Shown: one piece after another, positions 1-9,148 of the stretch
Layout: every line of letters starts with the position of its first letter
Numbering within the stretch: position 1 is the stretch's first letter
NCBI RefSeq assembly: GCF_036961565.1
Contig: NZ_JBAMDD010000021.1
Location: forward strand, 3,274 to 67,273
Origin: Chitinimonas sp036961565
Lineage (GTDB): Bacteria > Pseudomonadota > Gammaproteobacteria > Burkholderiales > Chitinimonadaceae
Direction: 5' to 3'
Length of the DNA stretch: 64,000 nucleotides
Made by a program: the position numbers and the translations under genes
Notes under the pieces: generated by a model
What the model was told of the DNA's origin: nothing
Database searches by the model: none
What the model saw: the letters and a program-made list of their open reading frames with translations, nothing else

Positions 1-6
1 CACGGT

Positions 7-1278
7 ATGGTTCACCTGATAGATCGAAGACTCAATGGCAAGAACAAGTCTGCCATCAACCGGGAGCGCTTCTTGCGGCGCTTCAAGGGGCAGATCAAGG
101 AAGCGGTGACGCGGGCGGTCAAGGGACGCTCCATCACGGATATCGACAGCGGCGAGAAGGTATCCATCCCGGTCAAGGATGTATCGGAACCGGTATTCGG
201 CCATGCCCGAGGCGGGGTATGGGAGACGGTACACCCCGGCAACAAGGAGTACCTGCAGGGCGACCATATAGACCGGCCGGAAGAGGGCGGTGGTGGCGGT
301 GGTTCGGGCAAGGCTTCGCAGGATGGCGAGGGCGAAGATGATTTTGTCTTTGAACTGAGCCGTGAGGAGTTTCTCAACTTCTTCTTCGATGACCTGGAAC
401 TACCCAACCTGGTCAAGACCCAGTTGACCGCCACCCAGGCGTTCAAGAACGTACGGGCGGGCTACAGTACCGACGGTACGCCTTCCAATATTGATGTGGT
501 GCGTTCACTCAAAGGGGCGCTGGGCCGGCGTATTGCTCTGACCGCGGGGCCCATGGCCAGGCTCAATGAGGCGCGGGAAGAGCTGGATGTCTTGCTGGAG
601 CGCAGCGACGAGGACGACCCGGCGGTGCGCGCCCTTCGCGAGGAAATCCACTCGCTCAAGACCCGCATCATCGGCATTCCCTTTATCGACCCGTTTGACT
701 TGCGTTACAGCAACCGGGTGAAGCAACCGCGGCCGCATACCCAGGCGGTGATGTTCTGTGTGATGGACGTATCGGGCTCGATGGACGAGCAAAAGAAGGA
801 TACGGCCAAGCGCTTCTTCATCCTGTTGTATCTCTTCCTGACCCGTGCCTACGAGAAGATAGAGGTGGTGTTTGTGCGCCACCACACCCAGGCGCAGGAA
901 GTGAACGAGCATGATTTCTTCCATGCCCGCGATACGGGCGGCACGGTGGTCAGCTCGGCGCTCAAGCTGGTGGACCAGATCATTACCGAGCGCTATCCCA
1001 CCAACGACTGGAATATCTATGTCGCCCAGGCCAGCGATGGTGACAACTGGGATAGCGATTCGCTGGTATGCAAGGATTTGCTGCTGGGGCACATCCTGCC
1101 CATGGTGCAGTACTACGCCTATATCGAAATTACGGAGGGTGAGCCGCAGAACCTGTGGATGGAGTACGAAAAGGTAAGAGATGCGTGCGCGCAGTTTGCC
1201 ATGCGCAAGATCCAGTCACCGGCGGATATCTACCCGGTGTTTCGCGACCTGTTCAAGAAGAATACGGCGGCCGCATGA
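7..1278 (+). CDS. yeaH: YeaH/YhbH family protein (DUF444)
   Basis: The 423-residue product matches the DUF444 family. It opens with the typical basic stretch (MVHLIDRRLNGKNKS), has a glycine-rich linker near residue 95 (EEGGGGGGSGK) and a von Willebrand A-like half with a MIDAS-type motif (DVSGSMDE, about residue 257). In Enterobacteria the gene lies beside the PrkA-type serine kinase YeaG and acts with it in nitrogen-starvation and stationary-phase responses. The kinase gene would lie just left of the window and is not visible. The stop overlaps the start of the SpoVR gene by 4 bases (ATGA), so the two are translationally coupled. The start is the first ATG, 6 bases from the window edge, so an upstream start cannot be excluded. 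The family call is secure; the molecular activity is not known. Confidence 0.93.
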   Translation: MVHLIDRRLNGKNKSAINRERFLRRFKGQIKEAVTRAVKGRSITDIDSGEKVSIPVKDVSEPVFGHARGGVWETVHPGNKEYLQGDHIDRPEEGGGGGGSGKASQDGEGEDDFVFELSREEFLNFFFDDLELPNLVKTQLTATQAFKNVRAGYSTDGTPSNIDVVRSLKGALGRRIALTAGPMARLNEAREELDVLLERSDEDDPAVRALREEIHSLKTRIIGIPFIDPFDLRYSNRVKQPRPHTQAVMFCVMDVSGSMDEQKKDTAKRFFILLYLFLTRAYEKIEVVFVRHHTQAQEVNEHDFFHARDTGGTVVSSALKLVDQIITERYPTNDWNIYVAQASDGDNWDSDSLVCKDLLLGHILPMVQYYAYIEITEGEPQNLWMEYEKVRDACAQFAMRKIQSPADIYPVFRDLFKKNTAAA

Positions 1279-2837
1279 CTGATACCATAGCCTCTCCCAG
1301 CAGTGCCAAGCGCAAACGCGCCAAGCGGCCCAAGGGGCCGCTGTCCACCGGATCGGAATGGACTTTCGAGCTGATAGACAAGTACCACAACGAGATACGC
1401 CGGGTGGCGGAGGACTTCGAGCTGGATACCTACCCTAACCAGCTGGAAATCATCACGGCCGAGCAAATGATGGATGCCTATGCTTCGGTTGGTATGCCGG
1501 TGATGTATCACCACTGGAGTTACGGCAAACACTTCCTGCAGACCGAGAAAGGCTACAAGCGGGGCCAGATGGGGTTGGCCTACGAGATCGTCATCAACTC
1601 CAATCCTTGCATCTCCTATCTGATGGAGGAGAACTCCATCACCATGCAGGCCCTGGTGATTGCCCATGCAGCCTTTGGCCACAACAGTTTCTTCAAGGGT
1701 AACTACCTGTTCCGGGCCTGGACCGACGCCAGTGCCATCATCGATTACCTGGTGTTTGCCCGGCACTATATCCGCCAGTGCGAGGAGCGCTATGGCGTGG
1801 ATGCGGTGGAAGAGCTGCTGGACAGTTGCCACGCCCTGATGAACTACGGGGTGGACCGGTACAAGCGGCCGCCCAAGCTATCGGTGGAAGAAGAGCGTAT
1901 ACGCCAGAGCGAGCGTGAGTCGTATCTGCAGAGCCAGGTGAATGATCTGTGGCGTACCTTGCCGCGCCGGGCAGAAGAGGCCGAGAAGACCGAGCAGCGG
2001 CGCTTCCCGCCGGAGCCACAAGAGAACCTGCTGTACTTTATCGAGAAGTACGCCCCCTTGCTGGAGCCCTGGCAGCGTGAAGTGGTGCGCATCGTGCGCA
2101 AGGTGGCGCAGTATTTCTATCCGCAGCGGCAGACCCAGGTCATGAACGAGGGCTGGGCCACCTTCTGGCATTACACCATCATGAACCGGCTATACGATGA
2201 AGGCCTGCTCAGCGATGGCGCCATCATGGAGTTCCTGCACTCGCATACCAATGTGGTCTACCAGCCACCGGTGACCAGCCGTTACTACTCGGGCATCAAT
2301 CCCTATGCGCTGGGGTTTGCCATGTACACCGATATCAAGCGTATCTGCGAGCACCCCACCGAGGAAGACAGGCATTGGTTCCCCGACCTAGCCGGGACTG
2401 CATGGCGCCCCGCGCTGGAGTTCGCCATGAAGAACTTCAAGGATGAGAGCTTTATCGCGCAATACCTCTCGCCCAAGCTGATACGCGACTTCCGCCTGTT
2501 TGCGGTGAAGGACGATGACCAGGAGGCACAGCTGGAAGTCAGCGCCATTCACAACGAGGACGGTTATCGCGATATACGGCGCAAGCTGGCCGATCAGTAC
2601 AACCTGGGTAATCGCGAGCCGAATATCCAGGTGTGGGAAGTCAATGTACGGGGCGACCGTGCGCTGACGCTGCGGCATGTGCAGAACCACCGTCGGCCCT
2701 TGGCCAATACGGTACACGAGGTACTCAAGCATATCGCCAGGCTGTGGGGTTTTTCGGTGAAGCTGGAAAGCTGCGACCCCGAGGGCAAGGTGATACTGAC
2801 CTATGAGTGCAAGCTGGAGAAACGCCACGGGGGATAA
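1275..2837 (+). CDS. spoVR: SpoVR family protein
   Basis: This 520-residue protein matches SpoVR/YcgB, close to the usual length of about 510. Recognisable blocks are SEWTFELIDKYHNEI near residue 29, an HAAFGHNSFFKG segment rich in histidine, and MNEGWATFWHYT in the middle. The frame is open further upstream to 1155, but the ATG at 1275 overlaps the yeaH stop (ATGA) and begins where family homology starts. SpoVR was named for a Bacillus spore-cortex role, but non-sporulating Proteobacteria carry it with PrkA and YeaH as a stress-response trio. The pairing here supports that role. The biochemical activity is unknown. Confidence 0.94.
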   Translation: MTDTIASPSSAKRKRAKRPKGPLSTGSEWTFELIDKYHNEIRRVAEDFELDTYPNQLEIITAEQMMDAYASVGMPVMYHHWSYGKHFLQTEKGYKRGQMGLAYEIVINSNPCISYLMEENSITMQALVIAHAAFGHNSFFKGNYLFRAWTDASAIIDYLVFARHYIRQCEERYGVDAVEELLDSCHALMNYGVDRYKRPPKLSVEEERIRQSERESYLQSQVNDLWRTLPRRAEEAEKTEQRRFPPEPQENLLYFIEKYAPLLEPWQREVVRIVRKVAQYFYPQRQTQVMNEGWATFWHYTIMNRLYDEGLLSDGAIMEFLHSHTNVVYQPPVTSRYYSGINPYALGFAMYTDIKRICEHPTEEDRHWFPDLAGTAWRPALEFAMKNFKDESFIAQYLSPKLIRDFRLFAVKDDDQEAQLEVSAIHNEDGYRDIRRKLADQYNLGNREPNIQVWEVNVRGDRALTLRHVQNHRRPLANTVHEVLKHIARLWGFSVKLESCDPEGKVILTYECKLEKRHGG

Positions 2838-3017
2838 AGCCGCCCACTAAGCGTTGCAACAAAGTCTAGGGGTTGTGTTGGGGAGGAAGTCTGACCGCCT
2901 TGTGCGAGCAGCTGATGCTAGGTGCAGCACCCCGGCGAGACGCCTCGTCAGCCACAGTCTGGCAGGGGGCGGGCAGGGGGCCAGTCTGATCTACCCAGGA
3001 TGTAGCACGGGTAACGG

Positions 3018-3023
3018 TATAAT
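3018..3023 (+). promoter_or_regulatory. candidate -10 element
   Basis: A perfect TATAAT stands in the 286-base gap between spoVR and the next gene, 100 bases before its ATG. No good -35 hexamer is found at normal spacing, so this is only a candidate. Nothing else was recognised in the gap. Confidence 0.3.
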
Positions 3024-3123
3024 CAGTCGCTTTTGCGCCGCCAGCTGATGGGTCATGCTGCATTGCCACCCCGTTCGCTGATCACGGTCGCTGTGCGACA
3101 TACCCTTAGACAGATACTTCTCG

Positions 3124-3519
3124 ATGACTAATCCCTACGCTGCACCCAAGGCCCTGATCACCGATTCGATAGCCACAGATTCGATAGACTATGAACGCAT
3201 GGATGCGGTTGCTTCCGGACAGCGTATCCTGATCTACACGTTTATCGCTGCCCTATTGTCGGGAGGGTTACGCGCACAAGTGGATCCTGTCCTGTCGTTG
3301 GTAGTGGTGCTGGCGATTGCGGCCGTCTCGATCTATGGCGCAGTCCGCGTGGATAAAGGCCTGGGTGGCTCGCTGTTCTCCAGAATTGTCTACGCGATTG
3401 CCATGCTACTTCCTCTTGTCAGTTTGATCATCATGATTACCTTAAGCATGCGGGCGACAAAGGCGCTGAGGGCGGCAGGCTATCAAGTCGGCCTGCTTGG
3501 GGCGAAAAAGCGTAGCTAG
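3124..3519 (+). CDS. small multi-spanning membrane protein, function unknown
   Basis: The 131-residue protein begins MTNPYAAPKA, a short NPYAAP-type leader common on small bacterial inner-membrane proteins. Three hydrophobic segments follow (about residues 36-54, 59-78 and 92-112), then a basic tail (GAKKRS). The N-terminus is probably cytosolic. The RDD protein at 12360-12845 starts with a similar NPYAAS leader but shares no further likeness. No strong ribosome-binding site precedes the ATG. I do not recognise a family, and the neighbours (SpoVR before, GNAT after) give no functional clue. Confidence 0.7.
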   Translation: MTNPYAAPKALITDSIATDSIDYERMDAVASGQRILIYTFIAALLSGGLRAQVDPVLSLVVVLAIAAVSIYGAVRVDKGLGGSLFSRIVYAIAMLLPLVSLIIMITLSMRATKALRAAGYQVGLLGAKKRS

Positions 3520-3602
3520 GGCGAACAGCCTCATCCTGCCTGCCTAGTCAGGCACTGCGGCGGGGTGGACGCTACCGTTGCCTGTCTGAATCCGGAGTCA
3601 CC

Positions 3603-4139
3603 ATGATGGACATCATCACCTCCCCCTTGGCTAACTGGCCTGCAACAGCAGTGCATGCACTGATACAAGAGGTGTATGCCTCGTCGGATGCCATGAGCGA
3701 GGCATTTGAGGATAAATTTCCGGACATCGAGGCCTTTGTACAGCAGCGGCAGGGATGGCTGGCCATGCCGGGCGCCGTGGCGCTGGTAGCCCATGAAGCG
3801 GATACCCTGCTGGGCTACATACTGTTGATGCCCCGGCGGCAAGCCAGGCTGAGCCATACGGCAGACCTGACTATGGGCGTGCATCCCGCTGCGCGCGGCA
3901 AGGGCGTGGGCAGGCAGCTGCTGGAGGGGGCCTTGCAGGCAGCACGAGCACAGGGCTTGCTGGAGATCGCCTACCTCATGGTACGGGCCGACAATACCGC
4001 TGCAGTGAAGCTCTACGAAGCCGCCGGCTTTACCCGCCTGGCGCTGCTGGAGCGGGATACGCGGCGTGATGGCCGCTATTACGATGGCTTGCTGATGCGG
4101 CATTGGCTACGGCCGCCAAGCGATGGCGCCTCGCGCTGA
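3603..4139 (+). CDS. GNAT family N-acetyltransferase
   Basis: The 178-residue protein has the GNAT fold signature. The acetyl-CoA pyrophosphate loop is VHPAARGKGVGRQLL (about residues 98-112), preceded by the beta-4 strand ADLTMGV and followed by the beta-5 segment MVRADNTAAVKLYEAAGF. Such enzymes transfer acetyl from acetyl-CoA to an amine; the substrate cannot be told from sequence. The start follows a GGAG at about 8 bases; a second ATG comes directly after at 3606. The gene appears to be a single-gene unit. Confidence 0.85.
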   Translation: MMDIITSPLANWPATAVHALIQEVYASSDAMSEAFEDKFPDIEAFVQQRQGWLAMPGAVALVAHEADTLLGYILLMPRRQARLSHTADLTMGVHPAARGKGVGRQLLEGALQAARAQGLLEIAYLMVRADNTAAVKLYEAAGFTRLALLERDTRRDGRYYDGLLMRHWLRPPSDGASR

Positions 4140-4225
4140 AAATACGGCTTCTTATCAAGGATTTAGTGGCCTGACCCGCGCCAGGCCAGATCAGATGGCG
4201 GGATGCGCCGTCAACTGTCATCGCC

Positions 4226-4257
4226 TTGCTGAATGCGCCAGAGGCTTCGGCTATACT
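4226..4257 (+). promoter_or_regulatory. candidate promoter for the acid phosphatase
   Basis: TATACT (4252-4257) follows TTGCTG (4226-4231), but the 20-base spacer is long for sigma-70. The element lies about 80 bases before the phosphatase ATG in a 200-base gap that otherwise shows nothing. A weak candidate. Confidence 0.3.
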
Positions 4258-4339
4258 GCGCCCCTTTTCACACTTATGCTGCGAAGCCGGTCCGGTCAAT
4301 ACCGGACGGCTTGGCTAGCCGCTTTTCTTGGAGCATTAC

Positions 4340-5215
4340 ATGCGGACCCGGTACCTATCGTGTGGCGCCATCGCCCTTATGTCGTCGTTGTCGCTGCAGG
4401 CTGCCGAGCCGCCGATGGCGGAACGGGAGCAACTGAACGCCGTGGTGTGGTACCAGGCTGCAGCGGAATCGCAGGCCAATGGCGAACAGACCTACCGTGC
4501 GGCCACAGACCAATTGGCCCGGCTCAAGCGCAACAAGGCCATCACCGCCCTGCCTGAACAACTGGCGGTAGCCGGTTACAAGCGCTTGCCGCCAGCGGTG
4601 ATAGTGGATATCGACGAGACCGTACTCGACAACAGCCCTTACAACGCCTGGCAGGTTGCCAGCGGGCTGCCGTATTCCGAACCGTCGTGGGATGCCTGGG
4701 TGGCTGAGCGCAAGGCCACTGCCGTGCCCGGCGCCAAGGCATTCATCAGCGCCGCCCGCCGCATGGGCTTCAAGGTGCTGTACGTGACCAACCGCAACTG
4801 CGAGAAGCAGGGCGGCTACGATGCACAGGGCTGGGCCAAGACCTGCCCGCAACTGCAGGCTACCCTGGACAACCTGGAAGCGGAGCTGGGCTACCGGCCC
4901 GACAATGCCGACATGCTGCTCAAGTACCAGCGCGCCGAATGGGATGGCAAGGGCGTGCGCCGACAGCTACTGGCCAATCGCTATCGTATCGCCATGCTGG
5001 TGGGCGACGACCTGAATGACTTTGTCGACCGCAATACTTACCAGCCCGAACAGCATGCCGCCAACTGGGGCCGCAGCTGGTTTGTGCTGAGCAACCCCAT
5101 GTATGGCTCGTCGCTCCGTGCATTGGGTAACAACCTGAGCAAGCGCTATGGCTCGTTGAAGCCTTGGCAGTGGGCACCGGCGAAGGTGGCTGAGCCGGCG
5201 GTGGTGAATCCCTAA
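4340..5215 (+). CDS. HAD superfamily class III acid phosphatase, secreted
   Basis: The 291-residue protein belongs to the HAD-type class III acid phosphatases (5'-nucleotidase lipoprotein e(P4)-like). The DDDD signature is visible: D90 and D92 in VDIDETVLDN, the VTNRN motif in the middle, and GDDLNDF near the end. An N-terminal signal of about 21 residues ends SLSLQA-AEPP. The only early Cys (residue 8) is not in a lipobox, so a soluble periplasmic enzyme is more likely than a lipoprotein. The ATG at 4340 has a TTGGAG at good distance; an in-frame TTG at 4328 is rejected because it would lie inside that site. The role is dephosphorylation of nucleotides or other small phosphomonoesters. Confidence 0.9.
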   Translation: MRTRYLSCGAIALMSSLSLQAAEPPMAEREQLNAVVWYQAAAESQANGEQTYRAATDQLARLKRNKAITALPEQLAVAGYKRLPPAVIVDIDETVLDNSPYNAWQVASGLPYSEPSWDAWVAERKATAVPGAKAFISAARRMGFKVLYVTNRNCEKQGGYDAQGWAKTCPQLQATLDNLEAELGYRPDNADMLLKYQRAEWDGKGVRRQLLANRYRIAMLVGDDLNDFVDRNTYQPEQHAANWGRSWFVLSNPMYGSSLRALGNNLSKRYGSLKPWQWAPAKVAEPAVVNP

Positions 5216-5245
5216 TTATTGCGTGGCTTGATGGGCAACTAAATG

Positions 5246-5290
5246 AAGGGCTCCCGTAATCATGCGCTTGCAGCGTTGCGGGAGGCCCTT
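5246..5290. terminator. long imperfect hairpin between convergent genes
   Basis: The arm AAGGGCTCCCG (5246-5256) pairs with CGGGAGGCCCTT (5279-5290) with a single bulged base, and the loop holds a smaller CGCT/AGCG stem. It lies between the convergent phosphatase and DUF58 genes, where a bidirectional terminator is expected. No T-run follows on either strand, so factor-independent termination is uncertain. Confidence 0.4.
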
Positions 5291-5476
5291 GGTAGACGCG
5301 AGCGGGCTTGTTGACTGGCGTGCCTGATGTTGCGGGCTAGCGTGGTGGATAGGGCTATTCGGGTCATGCTGCGCGAGCGGAAGTTTCTCCTGCGGTCTTG
5401 CTAACAAGCTGCATGGCTTGCCCCAGACAATATCTGCCGAACCAGGAAGAGGCCAGCAACGCCGGCCTTATCCCTA

Positions 5477-6781
5477 CTACAGCTGCCCACTCTCCTTGAT
5501 CGCCAAATAGCGATCCACCAAGGAGGCTGCCAGTCTTTGCGGCGTCACATCGATCAGGCTGTGGGCGGGCATGCGCAGGCGCTTGATGGCTTCGCGCCGC
5601 TCGGCCAGGTAGTGCTCGGTGGCTGCCAGCCTGAGTGCACCGTTGAAATCCTGCACGGTGGCGGCCTGGGTGTCGTCCAGCGAAGCTTCGCGCAGGCTGG
5701 CACACAAGACCAGGTGCTTGCCCGAAAGCAGGCGGTGTGCCTCGCGCATGGCGTTGTCGTCTTCGTCGCGTAGGTTGGTGATCAGTACCACGAAGGCGCG
5801 TTTCTTCAGCCTGTCCAGCAGGCGTTGTGCGGCCTGCAGGTAGTCGGGGGCCACTTCGCCGGCATGCAGGTCGTACACCCCCGAAATCAGCCTATCCAGC
5901 CCACCACGGCCCTTCTGTGGGGCCATCCAGCGCTCCTCCTGGCCAAAGCTCATCAGGCCGATGGCGTCGCCCTGTTTTTGGGCCACCCATGATAGGGTCA
6001 GCACGGCATTGAGGGCGTGGTCGAAGTGCGAGGTGTCGCCGTCGCGGGCCAGCATGCGACGGCCGCTGTCGAGCAGAAAGACCACCTGCTGGTCGCGTTC
6101 CTCCTGGTATTCCCGGCTGATGGGTTTGAGCTGGCGGGCGGTGGCCTTCCAGTCTATGGCGCGCATGCTGTCGCCTTGGCGGTATTCGCGTAGCTGGCGG
6201 AAATCGGTGCCTTCGCCGCGCCGCCGTTTGCGTATGCTGCCCAACTGGGGGAGGCGCTGGTCGGTAGCGGTCAGGGTGTGGCCCATGATCTTGGAAAAAT
6301 CAGGGAAGACCTTGATGGTGCTGGCTTCGCCCAGGCGCAGGCGACGCAGCCATAGCGACAGCGGTGAGTTAAGCTGCACATGGGCCGGCGCAAACTGCGC
6401 CTCGCCGCGTTCCGGCGCACGCAGTTGGTAGACGAAGCGAACAAACCGGCCTGCCCGCAAACGGGTGGGGTGGGGCAGGCCCACTAGTTCCCAGCCGGCG
6501 GGGTAGCCGTCGAACAGGGTCAGCCGGGCGCTGCGGCCGCCTTCGTGGTGCAGTACCAGGGCGACCTCGCCCCAATGGCCTACCGGCCAGATGGGCTTGG
6601 TCAGCCGCTCCAGCCGCAGCTGGGGTGGGCGCCAGCCCAGGATGGCGTCGAGCAGTGCCGCCAGGCCAAGGGCGCCGCCGGATATCCACCAGACCAGCGC
6701 CAGTTGTGGCCACGGACCAGCCGCCAGGCCCAGCGCGGCCCAGCCTATGACCAGCCAGATCAATAGACGGCTGGGTGTCAT
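5477..6781 (-). CDS. DUF58 domain-containing protein
   Basis: The 434-residue product has two N-terminal hydrophobic segments (about residues 6-24 and 30-46), a beta-rich region, and the DUF58 core with the hallmark GTDFRQLREYRQGDSMRAIDW (about residues 195-215), followed by a von Willebrand A-like domain. DUF58 proteins are almost always encoded beside a MoxR ATPase. They are thought to be its membrane-anchored partner in metal insertion or protein complex maturation. The ATG overlaps the moxR stop by 4 bases (ATGA). It is the last gene of the seven-gene minus-strand operon. The exact substrate is unknown. Confidence 0.92.
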   Translation of the reverse strand: MTPSRLLIWLVIGWAALGLAAGPWPQLALVWWISGGALGLAALLDAILGWRPPQLRLERLTKPIWPVGHWGEVALVLHHEGGRSARLTLFDGYPAGWELVGLPHPTRLRAGRFVRFVYQLRAPERGEAQFAPAHVQLNSPLSLWLRRLRLGEASTIKVFPDFSKIMGHTLTATDQRLPQLGSIRKRRRGEGTDFRQLREYRQGDSMRAIDWKATARQLKPISREYQEERDQQVVFLLDSGRRMLARDGDTSHFDHALNAVLTLSWVAQKQGDAIGLMSFGQEERWMAPQKGRGGLDRLISGVYDLHAGEVAPDYLQAAQRLLDRLKKRAFVVLITNLRDEDDNAMREAHRLLSGKHLVLCASLREASLDDTQAATVQDFNGALRLAATEHYLAERREAIKRLRMPAHSLIDVTPQRLAASLVDRYLAIKESGQL

Positions 6782-7761
6782 GCGCGGGGGGCGGGTGTTT
6801 GTTCCAACAGGCTCGCCAGCAACTGGTCGGCGCTCAGGCCCTCCAGTTCGCTTTCGGGCGCCAGCGCAACGCGATGCCGCAATACCGGCAGGGCTGCGGT
6901 CTTCACATCGTCGGGGGTGACAAAGTCACGGCCGGCCATGACGGCCATGGCGCGCGCCACCCGTATCAGCGCGATGCTGCCACGCGGGCCGGCGCCAATG
7001 GCGAGGCCGGGCCAGTCGCGGCTGGCACGCACGATGCGCACGGCGTATTCGGCGACGGCATCATCCACGCGTATCTGCGCTACCAACTGCTGCAGGGCCA
7101 CTACCGTGTCGGCCTTGATCAGGGTGGCGACATTGGCCACGTCGAGGCTATCACCCAAGCGGCCCTGGGTGACGGCGCGCAACATGGTCAGTTCTTCGGT
7201 CTCGCTAGGGTAGGCGATCAGGATCTTGATCAGGAAGCGGTCCAGCTGGGCTTCCGGCAGCGGGTAGGTACCTTCCTGCTCCAGCGGGTTCTGGGTAGCC
7301 AGTACCATAAAGGGGGCCGCTAAGGTATGCGATTCGCCTTCGATGGTGACCTGGCGTTCCTGCATGACTTCCAGCAGGGCTGACTGGGTCTTGGCCGGGG
7401 CGCGGTTGATTTCATCGGCCAGCAGCAGGCTGGTAAACACCGGGCCGCGACGTATGCTGAAGGACTGGTTCTTCAGATCGAATACGGCATGGCCCATGAC
7501 GTCGGCCGGCATCAGGTCGGGGGTGAACTGGATGCGCGAGAAGTCGCCGGAAAAGGTCTTGGCCAGTGCGCGCACCAGCAGGGTCTTGCCCAGGCCGGGT
7601 ACGCCTTCCAGCAGCACATGGCCACCGGCGAGGAAGCAGGCCAGGATCTGGTCTACAACGGCCTGCTGGCCGATCACGGCATGGCTGATCTCCTCGCGGA
7701 GGCGGCGGACGATCTCGACGGCCTGGGTGAAACGGTCGGATGCGGGGGCGCTATCGCTCAT
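6778..7761 (-). CDS. MoxR family AAA+ ATPase
   Basis: The 327-residue AAA+ protein has a Walker A (GVPGLGKT, residues 53-60), a Walker B (LLADEINRAPAKTQSALLE) and the MoxR-typical QFTPDLMPADVMG and ATQNPLEQEGTYPLPEAQ blocks. MoxR ATPases act as chaperones that help assemble or activate partner proteins, usually those with von Willebrand A domains; here that is the coupled DUF58 protein. The start overlaps the end of the DUF4350 gene by 11 bases and the stop overlaps the DUF58 start, so expression is tightly linked. Confidence 0.95.
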   Translation of the reverse strand: MSDSAPASDRFTQAVEIVRRLREEISHAVIGQQAVVDQILACFLAGGHVLLEGVPGLGKTLLVRALAKTFSGDFSRIQFTPDLMPADVMGHAVFDLKNQSFSIRRGPVFTSLLLADEINRAPAKTQSALLEVMQERQVTIEGESHTLAAPFMVLATQNPLEQEGTYPLPEAQLDRFLIKILIAYPSETEELTMLRAVTQGRLGDSLDVANVATLIKADTVVALQQLVAQIRVDDAVAEYAVRIVRASRDWPGLAIGAGPRGSIALIRVARAMAVMAGRDFVTPDDVKTAALPVLRHRVALAPESELEGLSADQLLASLLEQTPAPRA

Positions 7762-9148
7762 GGCTGGTTCTCAAGGTTTGCAGGGTTTGAATTTGTCGGA
7801 AGAAATCCATGGGATGGTTGGCCGGGGCCTTGTGCAGGGCCAGGTCCACCAGTTCCAATGGCAGTTTATGGCGCTCGGCCAGTTGCTGGGCCAGCGCATC
7901 GGGCTGTAGCCGCTGCAGATCGGGCGAGCGGCGCAGCAACTGGGCCAGCGTGGCGTTGCGCATGGCCTGCAGCAGGGTGATGCGGCCATTGCGAGCGTGC
8001 CATAGCCAACGGCCACTGGCGTCGATATGTTCCATCAGCGCACGGCGGTCGGTCTGTGGGTCGGGCAGCAGCGGGCCAAAGCGCATGACGGCAGACCACA
8101 GCCATAGCAGTAGGGCCAGCCCCAGGCTGATCAGGCCCAGCGGCACATAGGCCCACAGGGCTTCCTGCCAGGTGGGCATGTCCAGGCCCTGCACGATCCA
8201 TAACGGCTTGTCAGCGTTGCCTAGACCGGCCAGCGCCACCAACAATTCGCCATGATCAGCCTCACGCAGGTTGTCGTTGGCAAACGGCATATGGCTGAGC
8301 AAGATCACTTGCCCCTTGCCGTGGCGGTAGGCCCGTATATGTTCGCCATCGGTATCGCCCCATTCGGGCTCGGGGGCATCACCACCCCAATCCAGGTAGC
8401 CACCCTGGCGGGCCATGCGCAGTGGGTAGGGCAGGCCGGGCAGCTGCAGCTCCACCATATTGTGGGGCAGCTTGGTTTTAGGCGCAGCGGGCGGTGCGGG
8501 GGTGGGTGCTTCAACCACCTCTGGGACGGGCTCGGTATCGTCCGTTGCAGGCTCAGCGGTGTCAGCCGTCGCCTCGGGTGGTGAGGCAGCATCATCGGCT
8601 AGGGTCGGCTCGCCGGTTTCGCCATCATCGCTAGGGGCGGCCTCGGCTGGCGTCTCCGCTGTCGTCTCGGGTGCGCTGTCTGCCTCGGCGGGCTCGTCTA
8701 CCTGGGCGGTGTCTTCATCGTCGCTATCGGTGAATTCCAGCCAGGTATCAAACTGCGTGCTCAGCGGGGCGACCTCGCTGGCATTGGCTTCGGAGTTGGC
8801 CCGTGTGTCCGCCGTATTGATCAGCACTCCACCCTTGGCCACCCAGGCCAACAGTTGTTCGGCCTGTGCGGGCGTCATCACGTTGACGTTGTTGGCCACC
8901 AGGATGACGCCAGCGTCCGGCGTCCCGCGCAGGGCGCCGGTCAGGGTGTTGTGTATTACTACTTTCTGGCCCCGGGCGGCAAGCAGGCGCTCTGCGGCCA
9001 GCATGGGGTTGCTGAGGGCGGCTTCGCTGCGGTAGGGGCTGCTCTGCCAGGTGCGTTCCATATAATGGAACCAGGCCCAGACGCTGACGGCGCCAAGCAG
9101 CAGCGACATTATGGTCAGCAAGACCTGATTGCGTTGTGGGGCGTTCAT
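7751..9148 (-). CDS. DUF4350 domain-containing membrane protein with acidic low-complexity insert
   Basis: The 465-residue protein has an N-terminal membrane segment (about 11-28), then a DUF4350-type domain containing the GVILVANNVNVMTPAQAEQL strand-helix unit, and a second membrane segment near residue 330 (YVPLGLISLGLALLLWLW). Between about residues 140 and 225 lies a long insert made almost only of E, D, A, P and T. It is probably disordered and may act as a periplasmic spacer. DUF4350 proteins accompany MoxR/DUF58/DUF4129 genes. The ATG (9146-9148) overlaps the DUF4129 gene end by 4 bases. Function unknown; the low-complexity insert is the odd feature. Confidence 0.85.
   Translation of the reverse strand: MNAPQRNQVLLTIMSLLLGAVSVWAWFHYMERTWQSSPYRSEAALSNPMLAAERLLAARGQKVVIHNTLTGALRGTPDAGVILVANNVNVMTPAQAEQLLAWVAKGGVLINTADTRANSEANASEVAPLSTQFDTWLEFTDSDDEDTAQVDEPAEADSAPETTAETPAEAAPSDDGETGEPTLADDAASPPEATADTAEPATDDTEPVPEVVEAPTPAPPAAPKTKLPHNMVELQLPGLPYPLRMARQGGYLDWGGDAPEPEWGDTDGEHIRAYRHGKGQVILLSHMPFANDNLREADHGELLVALAGLGNADKPLWIVQGLDMPTWQEALWAYVPLGLISLGLALLLWLWSAVMRFGPLLPDPQTDRRALMEHIDASGRWLWHARNGRITLLQAMRNATLAQLLRRSPDLQRLQPDALAQQLAERHKLPLELVDLALHKAPANHPMDFFRQIQTLQTLRTSHER

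Noticed and set aside
1155..1274. An upstream start for SpoVR
   Set aside because: The extra residues lie over the end of yeaH in another frame and resemble no SpoVR N-terminus; the ATGA overlap at 1275 is the better start.
2838..3123. A possible gene in the spoVR downstream gap
   Set aside because: The short open frames here lack a ribosome site and any recognisable protein features; only a TATAAT-like box was kept.
3538..3555. A short TGCCT-agtc-AGGCA hairpin after the small membrane protein gene as a terminator
   Set aside because: Only a 5-bp stem without a T-run; not enough to call.
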